NCBI GenBank assembly: GCA_904066235.2
Contig: CAJFCV020000004.1
Span: 10,540,001-10,604,000 of the forward strand
Source of the DNA: Bursaphelenchus xylophilus
Taxonomy: Eukaryota > Nematoda > Chromadorea > Rhabditida > Aphelenchoididae
Direction: 5' to 3'
Length of the DNA: 64,000 nt
Made by a program: the position numbers and the translations under genes. Positions within the stretch are counted from its first letter, which is position 1, and each line of letters opens with the position of its first letter. The notes under the pieces were generated by a model that was not told where the DNA came from, did no database searches, and was given only the letters and a program-made list of their open reading frames with translations. This document shows, piece by piece, positions 54,438 through 64,000 of this stretch.

Positions 54438-54607
54438 TTATCATCTTTGTGTCGGGAAAATAATGTGTGTTTTTAGAGCATGAGAATCACCTATCATGTC
54501 TCTTCGCTGACTAGCCGCGGCTGGGGATTCGATGTGCAAAATGCCTCGCCTTTGACGAACAAAAGATTTCAATGAAAAATTCCCATTATTTTCCGGACAG
54601 ACTGATA
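54438..54607. mobile_element. family A variant (CTAGCCGC subfamily)
   Basis: Ends TTATCATCTTTGTGTCGGG and TTTTCCGGACAGACTGATA; centre CTAGCCGCGGCTGGGG, related to the hairpin of the copy at 28315. Confidence 0.7.
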
Positions 54608-54999
54608 CCCAATACACACTTATCCAAAATCACCCCTATCTGTAGCTTTGTAGTATGAACTCTGCTAAATTACAAATACTTCTCAAAGAACATTCAACGA
54701 ACAATGTTTAACAGTCAGCTTTCTCTTGTAACGAAGCAAGGCGACAAATCAGTCATGAAGTTTCCGTTTAAACGACCCCTTTCCAAGAAACTCCTACTGT
54801 TAAAACTATGAACTCCCCAGAAAATGATGACGCAATGCATTTTTATGATCCCTTTTATGATGACAGTTAGGGCACAGCGTCGTGACGACGAATTTTTCGA
54901 ATATTTGTTGTTTTATAATACATACACTGCTGTGACAATGTAAAAAAAATGACACAGAAGTTTTCCTGGGTTTGAATATGTGTTGTGTCTACCAAGTGA
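54608..54999. other. intergenic stretch without recognised feature
   Basis: No repeat family and no exon recognised. Confidence 0.45.
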
Positions 55000-55215
55000 A
55001 ATGCCCCCGGCGAGTTTCTTTAGATTTTGCACGTACGTTGGACGTCTGTCGGGAAAATAATGTGAACTAGTCGCGCCTTGGAATCGCCCATTATCGCTTT
55101 GCGACGGCTAGCCGCAATGATACGCCGTGTATAAATTCCTGAAAGTTTTGGCTCGCGCTTTGCAGACACATCCCAGATATTCAGCAAGATTTGTGGCGAA
55201 AAGACGACATGAAAT
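55000..55215. mobile_element. family C element split by a family A variant
   Basis: Family C left sequence (AAATGCCCCCGGCGAGTTTC to ATTTTGCACGTACGTTGG, 55000-55044) resumes at 55126 (GTGTATAAATTCCTGAAAG to CCCAGATATTCAGC). Between them lies a left-half family A variant, GTCTGTCGGGAAAATAATG to GACGGCTAGCCGCAATG. Confidence 0.7.
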
Positions 55216-55278
55216 TCTCAGAGCGGCTGGGGCCAATGCGCTATCTGAAAGTTTGCTGAAAGTTAGCTGAAAATGGTA

Positions 55279-55365
55279 GGGCGCAGCTCGGAAAAAAACG
55301 TTTCGCAGCTCGTCGGAGCTAAGTCTCAGCTTGGTTTAGCTGCGCCCAAGACGCGAGCTGCGATA
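55279..55365. repeat. family E: GGGCGCAGCTC palindrome
   Basis: GGGCGCAGCTCG at left and TAGCTGCGCCC near 55347, with further GCAGCTCG / CGAGCTGCG boxes inside and after it. Second copy at 59665; a lone box at 43778. Confidence 0.65.
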
Positions 55366-55392
55366 GAACACAGGCCCCTGGTCTACAAAATA

Positions 55393-55545
55393 CTTGTCTG
55401 TCGGGAAAATAATGAGCGTTTTGCCGTATCGAAAATCACATCGACAAACATAAAATATGTGGCGAAAAAAGTAAGATTCTTTTTACTTCAACGACGCAAA
55501 TGGCGAAGCGACAAGGAGTTCAGTATTTTGCCGACAGACTGGTAC
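55393..55545. mobile_element. family A MITE copy
   Basis: CTTGTCTGTCGGGAAAATAAT to TTTTGCCGACAGACTGGTA. Confidence 0.82.
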
Positions 55546-55628
55546 TAGTGTTGCCACAAAATTCGTAAAACTTTGTTTTGGCGATGTCACGGGTGGGCTG
55601 TGGGCTCGCAGAAAACAAGCATTCCTTC

Positions 55629-55789
55629 TATCAGCCTGCCGGAAAAATAATGAGCACAATATCGCCACGCCAATCGTGTCGCTGAGGTAAAAAACACTTT
55701 GATTTTGACGCGACACAAATCATTTTCTCTGCGGCGATGCGATTTCTGATACGACAAAATACTTATTATTTCCCTGACAGACTAATATC
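55629..55789. mobile_element. family A MITE copy, opposite orientation
   Basis: TATCAGCCTGCCGGAAAAATA to TTTCCCTGACAGACTAATA, 85 bp from the previous copy. Confidence 0.82.
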
Positions 55790-56395
55790 CACTTCTATTT
55801 TAATCTCTCTTCCTATGTTTTGAACCATGGCCTCATGTTTTCTAAAAAGTTCTTGTATTTTTAATTTCCATATTTTCTCAAAAATTCGAACAAAATTTTC
55901 GAAACTTTTTTCGTCCTCAGAAACACAATGTTGTTGTCGTACGTGCAGCTCTTCAGCTACAATTCTATAGCTCTTTAACGCTAGATCTGACTTGTAACCG
56001 CCATCCCGCCTTCCCACCGTACTCCGACGCCTTGCAACAACACTTGTCTCTGGTTGTTTTCCCTCCTTTTCACAATTTATCCGCTCTTTATTACCGTCGA
56101 ATTGTAGGGCATGCCTCCGAGAAGATGGGCACGCGAAACGGCACGTAAAACGTTTGATGCTTCAGGGGACTTTACAGTAGTCGCCGCATACAATCTGTAG
56201 CCGTCTGAAAAGTTTGGGCTTTCGTAATTACCCGGTAAATGAAGAGCTGGCCCGGAAAGCGGGCCGAATCTTTTTTAGATTGTAGCGGAAGCTGTGTGCA
56301 AAACATTGCGGGGACAGGAGACACTTTTGTGACATGGTACATGGGGAGTTTAAATTTGAAATGTTAGTGGTGCAACGCTTACAGGGAAAATATTT
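55790..56395. other. intergenic stretch without recognised feature
   Basis: A minus-strand frame at 55766-56017 overlaps the family A end and is not supported. No other repeat seen. Confidence 0.45.
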
Positions 56396-56398
56396 TTA

Positions 56399-56635
56399 CT
56401 TGCGTGCGACGCTCAGATTTTGATGAAATTCAAATTTTGGCATTCCTATTTTGTCTGTAGAGGGTACTGTCTCCGCATAAACTCGATTTTAATGGAAAAA
56501 ATGGTCAAATAATGGAAAAGACACGGCCAAAAAAGTTCTCTTTCTAGGACGTCTCTCCGCCTTTCCCGTGCTTTCTCGGCCGTCACAGCTTGCTGAAAAT
56601 CTCAGCTCTTCCTGAAAAGTGCAAGATATATTTTT
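56399..56635. mobile_element. family C element, partial and diverged
   Basis: TTGCGTGCGACGCTCAGATTT, then CTATTTTGTCTGTAGAGGGTA and CTTTCTCGGCCGTCACAGC. Confidence 0.6.
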
Positions 56636-56779
56636 TATTTGAAGATCGAGTTTTCCGATGCAAAAAAATCAGTGTTTTGCCGTAGATTGTTGAAGATCTC
56701 ACAGTCAGCGGCCCCTGAAAAGCGAGGGGCTAAAACTTTGTGGGAATTGAATGCGGTCTACCATTTGGTGGCCGCTAGA

Positions 56780-56925
56780 AGAACCACGGAGATTGCGGAG
56801 GCATGTTTGAAAACCAGCCAACATTTGCTTACAACAAGCAATTTTAACATGAATTTGGCAGTCGGATGTTGCGAATTAAGTTTCCAGATGTATCAGTGGT
56901 TTGAATAGTTTCCGTGAGGTTAACC
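56780..56925 (+). repeat. family G, copy 2
   Basis: CCACGGAGATTGCGGAGGC to GATGTTGCGAATTAAGTTTC to TCAGTGGTTTGAATAGTTTC, parallel to 49025-49165. It contains an open frame of 89 codons (56639-56908) with no recognised domain. Confidence 0.7.
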
Positions 56926-57790
56926 AGGCATTTTTAAAGGTTCAGAAATCATTTTTTCAAGCTCTCATGGCTTTGAAAGCGGTGGGTAAATTCAATAGAT
57001 CCATGTGCTTACCAGTACGAGGGAGTTGTCACTGCAAAATTTCTATCATACTGCATAGGTTACGGTAGAAAAATCGGGATTCAAACCGGTAAACGTCGGT
57101 TGCCCGCAAACTGGTTGCCCGTAACGCGACCATATTCTAACTTGGCACAAAATCTAACAAAAGATCTATGGCCGTTTTCCCGCTGAACGGCCTCAATTTG
57201 CGCTGCAAAAAATCGCCGAACTCTGCTGTATTCCGCCGTCCTTTCGGCCCAAATTACTACGGAAAAGAGCCGTAATAACAGGGTTATTATCCACCCCGAC
57301 CCTAGACTACATTTCTGTGGTTTCGCGGAGAGGAAAAAAGTAATTAAACTTCCCCGTCACAAGTTTAAACAGTTAACCGCCGGCGTATGGTAGACCTTCG
57401 CAATTGGCGAAGGATGAATGTATCGGGTGTGGCAAGGTTTAACGGGGGTTTTTGAACACATTTTTGGGCTATACGTTACTAAGAATGACCTTGAAATAAT
57501 AGATTTTGACTTTTTTTGAAACATATTGTGTACAAAGGAGAGATGTATGTTTTCGGGGAGTTATCTATGGCGTCTTGTGCAAAAGTTTGCTTTTTTTAGA
57601 AGAAAAAACGAACTAGTTCTTAGAGCGCGTTACTAACATTTTAAATGCCAGTAAAAATGCTTTTGAATCACGCTTTCTACAACATGAGAAACAAAATGTC
57701 CAATAAATATCTTTGTCTACACCACGGGAAAAATCAGAGCGACATTATATTATACATGATTACAGACATATATTTTACTTTTTTTTACTT
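56926..57790. other. intergenic with a GCGGGCA fragment
   Basis: Contains only GGTTGCCCGCAAACTGGTTG (57099-57118), part of the Mutator-like foldback. No exon recognised. Confidence 0.45.
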
Positions 57791-57925
57791 TCATAAAGTG
57801 CATGGACTTTTTGCTATGTGCCACCTTGTTAATTTAGCCCTTTGCACGGTGCAATTGCAAAATTGATGCGACGCAAGTTTTTCAACGGCGTCGCTGCGGG
57901 CTGCAAATGTCCGTAGACTTTTTGA
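57791..57925. mobile_element. family D copy, degraded
   Basis: AAAGTGCATGGACTTTTTGC, then CTTTGCACGGTGCAATTGC and GACGCAAGTTTTTCAACGGC. Confidence 0.5.
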
Positions 57926-58029
57926 AAATGCTAATAGAGGTGGCAGTCAAAAAAGAGATTCAAAAGTAGCCTAGGAATTGATTGGGACTCTGATCTCAAA
58001 CAGTGGCAAAGATACCACAGCTATAACAA

Positions 58030-58235
58030 TTTTTAGCACGAAAAGTCCCATAAAAATTTCTACCATAACGGGTAATGTTATCGCAAAAAATCAGTTTTTT
58101 TCCACACAAAACCGGCAAAGAAATGGCAAAAAAGTTTATTTCTCTCTGACCGCACTCTTCATTTTACATGTTCTCTAGAGCATAAAGATCTCTGCATCTC
58201 TCGGCTTGCTCTGCAAATAACCTTCTATAAATCTA
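58030..58235. mobile_element. family C element, right part
   Basis: TTTTTAGCACGAAAAGTCCC, TTTCCACACAAAACCGGCAA, then CTCTGACCGCACTC; truncated at both ends. Confidence 0.6.
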
Positions 58236-58985
58236 CTTTTATTTTACTAAAAATAAAGGAGAAGTAAACCCCATAAGATTGAAAAAAACAGTAGCACGCG
58301 TTTCGGCTAATTGCGTAAAATTGTAGTCGGCCGACTACGGTAATTTCCGCAATTGCACTGAGTCTACATTCTCAGAATATTAAATATTGGAAAAGGTGGA
58401 GATGAGTGAAAGTCACGTAGCCGAGAAAAAACAAGATTCCGCGTACGGTAGCATATGTATTCTCTCATGTATTTTGCCCAAAAATAGCTTGGAGTTGTGA
58501 GTGCCTGTGCAGTGCATGTGGTGGGATTTATGAAGAAGATTGAGGTAGATATTACATATACATATGTACATATGTCAAGCATAGTCTATGCACTTTTGAA
58601 AGGCGTATACTAGTTTTTTTTTAATTTTTTAACCTGCTCTATGGAGTACGGCAGCCGTCGCAAAGCGATGATGGGCAATTCAAAGGCGCGACAATCCGCC
58701 GTTATTTTCCCGATGAACTGATATTAGTCATTCCTAAATTCATCTTACCGTCGCCTAAGATAAGGTTCTTCCTTTTCCAGCCTATCCCTTAACGACAGGC
58801 AACTAATATTAAAGGCGGCGGGGGAGTCGGAGGCAAACCCATTAAAGCCCACGGGCCGCATAATCATAAGACTGCGGGGTCGAAAGATTTGACGTTTAAA
58901 TTCCACAGAGCACAATGGTTTCAGCGTACGGTAAACTAGGATGAAATGGTCTATTTTCTATTATTTACGATGGCGGTGCTACAAC
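58236..58985. other. intergenic with a family A variant end
   Basis: 58660-58724 (GCAAAGCGATGATGGGCAAT to TTCCCGATGAACTGATA) is the right half of the variant subfamily. GGCGGCGGGGGAGTCGGAGG near 58815 is a GC-rich patch. No exon recognised. Confidence 0.45.
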
Positions 58986-58987
58986 AG

Positions 58988-59346
58988 CGGTGCTCAGATT
59001 TTCTATAAATTTCGAGCACATGTCACGCATAGGCCATATATCAATCGCTGAAAGTCTTAGCCAGCCCTCTACAGATAGAGCCGAGATATTGAGCGATCTT
59101 TGCCGCCGAGAGAGTATGAAAAATACCGAGAGCAGTCAGAGAGAAAACTATTTTTTTTTGGCAAGCGCTTTTCTGAGACGGCCGATATTATCAACCATCT
59201 TTGTGGCCGAGAGAGCACGCAAGTAACGGAGAGTGGTAACTCTGCAAAGCTCGAGCTAGGAGTCTCGCATATGCATAAAAAACGATCTAAATTTACTCCA
59301 AGTTTCATCCAAATCTGAGCGTTGCATTTGGGCGTACTCCCCTGCA
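58988..59346. mobile_element. family C element with duplicated GGCCGAGAGAG segment
   Basis: GCTCAGATTTTCTATAAATTTC to CTGAGCGTTGCATTTGGGCG. The GATCTTTGCCGCCGAGAGAG block recurs 105 bp later as CATCTTTGTGGCCGAGAGAG. Confidence 0.75.
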
Positions 59347-59664
59347 GATAAGAGTCAATACGCTTTGGCTGTACGTTCCGAAAGCACACTTGAACTTCCC
59401 TTTTTAGGCCATAAACCAATGACCTTTTTCGGTCAAACTATTTGTTTAATCGTACGCGTATATGGTGTGCCGATTTGTTTGCTCTTTTGAAACGCTTGGT
59501 TAGCGGAATGTTACGCCAGCTGTCATCCTATATGTTTTGTTCTATTGTCGGCGCATTTTCGAATTAAACGGAGTTCACTGCGCTTTTATATATCCACAAA
59601 TGCAAGGGACCATATACCCCCACTGAACTGCTATACGTTCATTGGGAGCGCACTGAAAAAGTTC

Positions 59665-59800
59665 GGGCGCAGCTCGCAAAGGCGGTTAGGGGAGTTCGCC
59701 AAAGCTACGTTTCATTTTTTCCGGGCTGTGTTCGAGCTGCGCCCAGCTGTGAAGCGGGTTGGTAGTAATTTTCCCAAAAAAAAATTCTGAGCTGCGCCCG
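59665..59800. repeat. family E: GGGCGCAGCTC palindrome
   Basis: Terminal GGGCGCAGCTCGC and CTGAGCTGCGCCCG are inverted copies; an extra GAGCTGCGCCCAGC lies between them. Confidence 0.75.
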
Positions 59801-59948
59801 TGCAACCGTTATGGTCGTATGACCAAATGCGCGTTTTTTCACTCATAGGTCTCCGAATGTCTTCGTAATATTTCGACAAATATCCCGGTATACGCTTCAA
59901 AAAATACGCCAGGTCTTAGCAAGCAAAACTAAATGACAATGGCCTTCA

Positions 59949-59970
59949 TTTTCCCGACAGACTGATATAC
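59949..59970. mobile_element. family A right-end fragment
   Basis: TTTTCCCGACAGACTGATATA only. Confidence 0.6.
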
Positions 59971-60149
59971 ACGTGAAGCAAAATATATTCACGAAAAATC
60001 TACCTTCAAATGAAGGAAATCGCAATACCGATCCGCCAAGAAGATAGAATGCAAAACGCTCTATCGGCTGCGTAATCTTTTCGCGCGAAAACAACGGGGT
60101 GTCACAAGTTAGAGCAGAAATTAATTGGAGAATTTCAGAAAAGTCTTGG

Positions 60150-60495
60150 CATTTTTTCGCGCGGTGCAGTCGGCGTCGCAAAGTGGCTCTTCATGACAGA
60201 AAAATCGGCACAGTGCGGAAGAGAAACGCACTGTGCAATTTCGTCGCGCGACGCAGGCCGTTCACAAAGTCGCTGGGGTGATTTTTGCGACGTGCGCTGT
60301 GCGAAAACTAAGTTTGCTTTGCACTGTGCAATTTTTTGTTTTTTGCACGTAGCAATGGTCTTTTTAGGGTTGTTGCTCGCACAATGACTTTTTCTGCACC
60401 GTGCAAACGCCAGATTTGCACAGCGCGTTTTTTGCCTCCAGTTTTTGAACTCGCGACATGCACTTCTCTGCGAGCGCACCCCTCGACGCCACGGA
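60150..60495. mobile_element. family D block, at least two overlapping units
   Basis: CGCGCGGTGCAGTCGGCGTC to GAAACGCACTGTGCAATTTC, then TCACAAAGTCGCTGGGGTGA to CTGCACCGTGCAAACGCC. TTTGCACTGTGCAA and its variants recur about every 60 bp. Confidence 0.6.
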
Positions 60496-60663
60496 AAAAT
60501 TTTATTTTTATTTTATTTATTTTTGTAACTGGAAAAATTGCCTTTCTCAATAAAAGTATTTCCCTCTCTAGTAGCAGTCAAGTTGCAGTTTTTTATGGCA
60601 GGAATTGAAAAAAATGAATAAAAAATATCGATTACTCCAGTTTAAAGCTACGTGGAGCTCCAT

Positions 60664-60692
60664 TATCAGTCGGTCGGGAAAATAATGAGCGG
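60664..60692. mobile_element. family A left-end fragment
   Basis: TATCAGTCGGTCGGGAAAATA with GAGCGG, then unrelated sequence. Confidence 0.6.
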
Positions 60693-61166
60693 AGGTTTTA
60701 TCATCTCCTCACATAGCACGCACAGAACACAACTTCAATAATTTTTGTGCGCAATTTTTTAATAGTTAAAATGGATTTTTAAGATTTTTTATTAAGAAAA
60801 AGATTTTTTGTTATGAAAAAATGTTTGCTATGAAAAGGTTTCATTGAATTCTCAGATTTTGCTCTAAATTTGAGTAGATGTGGAGCCTAGGCCATACAGC
60901 AAGTCCTAAAAATTTTAGCCGGCGCTTTGCAAGGGCAGCTTAGATAGGGACCTTTGAGGGCGAGAGCGCATGCGGAATGAGGAGAGCGGTCAGAAAAAAG
61001 TTCTTTTTGGCCATGTCTTGGCCATTTTTGCGAGGGAAAAATAGATTGTTGAAAATTGTTGAAAATCTTGCCTTTTCCTTTTGAAGTAATGTATAAACCA
61101 GTACGATAAAAGTCACAAAAAATCTCAAATTTTTGACAAAAAAAATTTTGGCCGTGTCTCGGTTGC

Positions 61167-61288
61167 TGAGCCGACCACGTCGCTGAGATGGGAAGCAATT
61201 TGACTTTTCCGCGGCACAATTAATTTTCTCGGCCGCGATGCGATTTTCGCCGCTACATAGTGCTTATTATTTTCCCGACAGACCGATA
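61167..61288. mobile_element. family A copy lacking its left end
   Basis: From GCTGAGCCGACCACGTCGCTG to TTTTCCCGACAGACCGATA. Confidence 0.75.
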
Positions 61289-61299
61289 AAATCCATTAA

Positions 61300-61688
61300 A
61301 AGTCCGCGCTTTGAGCATCTCCCTTGCTACAAACTTTTCATTCATAGAATATCTAACACAACAAACGTTGTCCATAAGTGATTCTGGACCCGTTTGATAA
61401 CCTTTTCGATCTCTCAGAAGCACACATTTTTTGTATTTTTATCTCCCTTTTCCGTGTCCTTCCTCTTATTCCAGCAATGGCTTTGCTGGAACGTCCCTGA
61501 AGCTATAAAAATTTCTCGGAAAATTCGGATTGAACCCGCTTAAAAACCCTGCAAATTCTTCGAATTTATCCCCCGCTTTGCAAATTCCGCGTAGCTCTTT
61601 GCGATCACATAGATGGTGGAAGTTCGAGCGAGTCGCGTTAAAGTTTTTATTCAAGGCTCAAGGGAAGTTACATAAATTTCGCTTTTTT
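61300..61688. other. unique spacer within the inverted duplication
   Basis: No exon recognised. A small hairpin CCAGCAATGGCTTTGCTGG is at about 61473-61491. Confidence 0.45.
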
Positions 61689-61845
61689 TATCAGTCTGTC
61701 GGGAAAATAGTGAGCATTCTGTCGCTGCGCCGACCGCGTCACTGACGTGGAAAGCAATTTGATTTTGCGCGATGACAATTCGTTTTCTCAGCGGCGATGC
61801 GAGCCTCGATGCGACTGCTCATTATTTTCCCGACATACTTATAAA
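61689..61845. mobile_element. family A MITE copy
   Basis: TATCAGTCTGTCGGGAAAATA to TTTTCCCGACATACTTATA. Confidence 0.85.
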
Positions 61846-62447
61846 AATAGTAGGCGTGCTCAATGTGCCACGCTCGGATATTGACAAATTTAGAATAAGA
61901 TTAGAATGACACTTCCTGAGGCTTTTTTGGGACCTCTAGCTTGCTGTTATACGAAAAAAGCTGATTTTTTGTCAAAAATTTGAGATTTTTTGTGACTTTT
62001 TTATATCATGACTGGTTTATATATTACTTCGAAAGGGAAAAGCAAGATTTCAACAATGAATCTATATATCTTTCCCTCGGAAAATGGCCGAGACATGGCA
62101 AAAAGAATTATTCTCTGACCGCTCTCCTCATTTCGCATGCTCTCTCGGCCTCAAAGATCCTGCAATATCTAAGCAGCCCTTGCAAAGCGCTTGGCTAAAA
62201 TTTGCAGGACTTGCGGTGTGGCCTAGGCTCAACATCTACTCAAATTCAAAGCAGAATTTGAAAATTCAATGAAACCTTTGCATAGCAAACATTTTTTCAT
62301 AACAAAAGATCTTTCTTCCTCTCTTTTTTACTGGTAAAAAGTTGCCCACAAAAATTATTGAAGCTGTGTTCCGTGCGTGCTCTGTTAGCCGATGATGAAA
62401 CGCCAGCGGAATGGGAGCGTTTATAACTTTTAATTTTTTGACGAACT

Positions 62448-62471
62448 CATTATTTTCCCGACAGACTAATG
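62448..62471. mobile_element. family A right-end fragment
   Basis: CATTATTTTCCCGACAGACTA only. Confidence 0.6.
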
Positions 62472-62483
62472 GCACTCACAACG

Positions 62484-63195
62484 CAAGCCTTTCAATTGCA
62501 CGGCTCAGGTTTTTTTTTAATTTTGCACGCACGCCAAGCATGTTTCTGAAAATTTTAGCTCGCCCGTTTGCAGGCACAGCCGAGATATTCAAAATCGAGA
62601 GAGTACGCGAAACGTGGAGAGTGGTCAGAGACAAAGGAAACCTTTTGGCCTTTTCTTTGCCAGTTTCGCATGGAAAAAATTTATTTTTTGTGGGAAGATT
62701 ACCCAGTACGGCAGAAATAGCTATGAAATTTTTCATGGCAAAATTCGCAAAAAAAACAATTTTTTACCAACCTTTGGGCTAAAAATCTCGATTATTATTA
62801 AGAAAAAAGCGAGCTAAAAGTTTATGGAATTGATATACGTATATGGCTTTAAAAAAATTATGTTAAGCCTGTGTCAAGTTTCATCAAAAGGAATGCGTCA
62901 ATCTTTTGCGAATTTTATCGTGAAAAGTTTGTTACTTATTTTTGCCGTAGAGGAGATTTTTTTGTCAAAAAATCGATTTTGTACTGGCAAAGATACCGCC
63001 AAAAAGTCTTTTTTTTTCTCGCTGAGCGCACTCCGGCCTTCGCGTACTCTCTTGGCCACCAAGATGGTTGAATATCTCAGCGGCGTTTGCATAGAGCGAG
63101 CTGAAACTTTCACGAATTGATATCTAGTCTGTGCCCTAAGTGAGTGCAAAATTCAAAAAAAATCTGAGCGTCGCACTTGGAGCAATACCCTTGTA
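62484..63195. mobile_element. two adjoining family C elements
   Basis: The first spans about 62484-62905 (TTGCACGGCTCAGGTTTTTT to GTTTCATCAAAAGGAATGCG). The second, about 62908-63195, is in the other register and ends CTGAGCGTCGCACTTGGAGC. Together they approach the DM gene promoter. Confidence 0.7.
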
Positions 63196-63518
63196 AACTC
63201 ATCGTTCCTCCCCCAACAACCAAAAAAAATCTTTGTTCCATTCGACTCACTTTTGCGTCTTTTTAATCCACTGTTCCTCTTGTTTGCTAAACGCTTCGGG
63301 GTTTGTATTTTAACGCGGGCCGCACCAAAATATTTGTAATTTTGAGGCGACGTGTTATCAGCCGGCCCCGTGGCTCCGCCCCGCCGAAGAAGGAGTTCCC
63401 CCACGGAGGGCGCGTTTAAATACAGTAGAGAGGAGGTCCCGGTGGGCGAATTTGCTCTCCACTCGTTTGCTGATTATTCCCCACTTTTTGACGATTAGTT
63501 TGCTCTAGCGCGCCGACC
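63196..63518 (+). promoter_or_regulatory. upstream region of the plus-strand DM gene
   Basis: The last 160 bp are GC-rich (CGTGGCTCCGCCCCGCCG, GGAGGGCGCG) with a TATA-like TTTAAATAC at about 63415-63423, roughly 100 bp before the ATG. No acceptor-like site precedes the ATG. Confidence 0.45.
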
Positions 63519-63668
63519 ATGATCTTCCAAGGAGCGCCGCATGCGGAGGCGGAGGCGGAGGACACCACCAACAAGAAGTTGTGTGGGAAATGTCGACAAC
63601 ATGGGATTGAGGTGCGCTATAAGAATCATCAGAAATTGTGTCCTTTCATGGAGTGTGGATGCGCTAAG
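63519..63668 (+). CDS. DM-domain transcription factor, first exon only (gene continues past window)
   Basis: ATG at 63519 (GACCATG). Fifty codons end in phase 0 at a GTAAGG donor. After an acidic leader (HAEAEAEDTTNKK) come LCGKCRQHGIEVRYKNHQK and CPFMECGCAK, giving the first seven zinc ligands of the DM module; the last Cys would open exon 2. The exon breaks at the same codon as in the minus-strand DM gene (CDCEK there, CGCAK here), so the two share gene structure as well as sequence. The Ile/Glu/Val after HG is where DM proteins vary. The rest of the gene lies outside the window. Confidence 0.88.
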
Positions 63669-63724
63669 GTAAGGGGGGGGGGGACCAGGAAAATGAAATT
63701 TGGAATTTCTTCGATTTTTTCTAA

Positions 63725-64000
63725 CAGGGGAAGTACTCCAAGTGTGACGCTCAGATTTTGATGAAACTTGGCATAAATTTAGAATATTTTTTTCTAAGAT
63801 ATATGCGAGAATCCTATCTCGCGCTTTGCAGAAACAACCGAGATTTTTAGATCGAAAGTGGGCGAAAATTTAGGACTTTTTGCCGAATTTCAGCACGAAA
63901 AGTTTCATGCCTATTTCAACTGTAAAGTGTAATGTTTCCACAAAAAATCAAATTTTTCCGCACGAAACTGCCAAAGTTATGGCCAAAAAACGGTTTTCTC
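63725..64000. mobile_element. family C element in DM intron 1, cut by window end
   Basis: ACAGGGGAAGTACTCCAAGTG at the left end and near-consensus through GGCACGAAAAGTTTCATGCC-like sequence; it begins 57 bp after the donor. Confidence 0.82.

Larger units (their letters stand above)
60801..62310. repeat. 1.5-kb inverted duplication with family C arms
   Basis: Arms at about 60801-61148 and 61960-62310 are inverted copies, sharing ATGTTTGCTATGAAAAGG, AATTTGAGTAGATGTTGAGC-like sequence, GAGCGCATGCGGAATGAGGA and CAAAAAATCTCAAATTTTTG. They match each other more closely than other family C copies, including flank outside the usual element edge. The spacer of about 810 bp holds family A sequence. 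Confidence 0.8.

Overview
This window is nuclear DNA from a nematode; the species cannot be named from sequence alone. The evidence is the gene content (a double-ShKT secreted protein, an SXP/RAL-2-like secreted protein, a single-pass UDP-glycosyltransferase, a GT43 enzyme, DM-domain genes, a nematode-style 7TM receptor). It is supported by short AT-rich introns with GTAAG donors and TTTCAG-type acceptors, and by splice-acceptor-like sites just before several start codons, as expected for spliced-leader trans-splicing.

Layout. 0-17.8 kb is the most gene-rich part: ShKT protein (-, 3.1-3.6 kb), UGT (+, 5 exons, 5.6-9.2 kb), an unrecognised 229-aa five-exon gene (-, 9.4-12.2 kb) convergent with the UGT, a DNAJC2/ZRF1 co-chaperone (+, 6 exons, 13.8-16.1 kb), and the SXP/RAL-2-like protein (-, 17.2-17.8 kb). 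17.8-33 kb holds no confidently recognised gene; two weak small-gene models lie there among dense repeats. 33.0-36.2 kb is a four-exon 7TM receptor (+), convergent with a six-exon GT43 glucuronosyltransferase-like gene (-, 37.1-41.9 kb). 42-64 kb is mostly repeats, with two DM-domain genes (-, 49.3-50.0 kb; +, from 63.5 kb and cut by the window end), a decayed DM-gene fragment (+, 46.4 kb), a transposase-like relic and a possible chemoreceptor relic. Exon structures were rebuilt by hand from splice sites and reading phase, which agree at every junction of the main genes.

Repeats dominate. Family A is about 120-160 bp with TCAGTCTGTCGGG ends next to TA, more than 20 full or partial copies. Family B is a 210-260 bp almost perfect foldback with CAGTG ends flanked by TA, 13 copies. 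Family C is about 430 bp with inverted ends around AAGTGCGACGCTCAGATTTT, about 20 copies. Family D is about 190 bp and rich in GCACTGTGC palindromes. There is also a 762-bp foldback built of GCGGGCA units and flanked by a 9-bp direct repeat inside a GT43 intron, and a mariner-derived element inside a UGT intron. Repeats fill introns but leave exons intact: every intron of the 229-aa gene holds a family A or B copy.

The genes do not form a pathway or operon. The clearest grouping is the DM-domain set (two genes plus a relic) in the right 18 kb. The features most worth a second look are the Mutator-like foldback, altered catalytic positions in the GT43 protein, the DM group, an octamer-rich receptor intron, and the layered repeat history.
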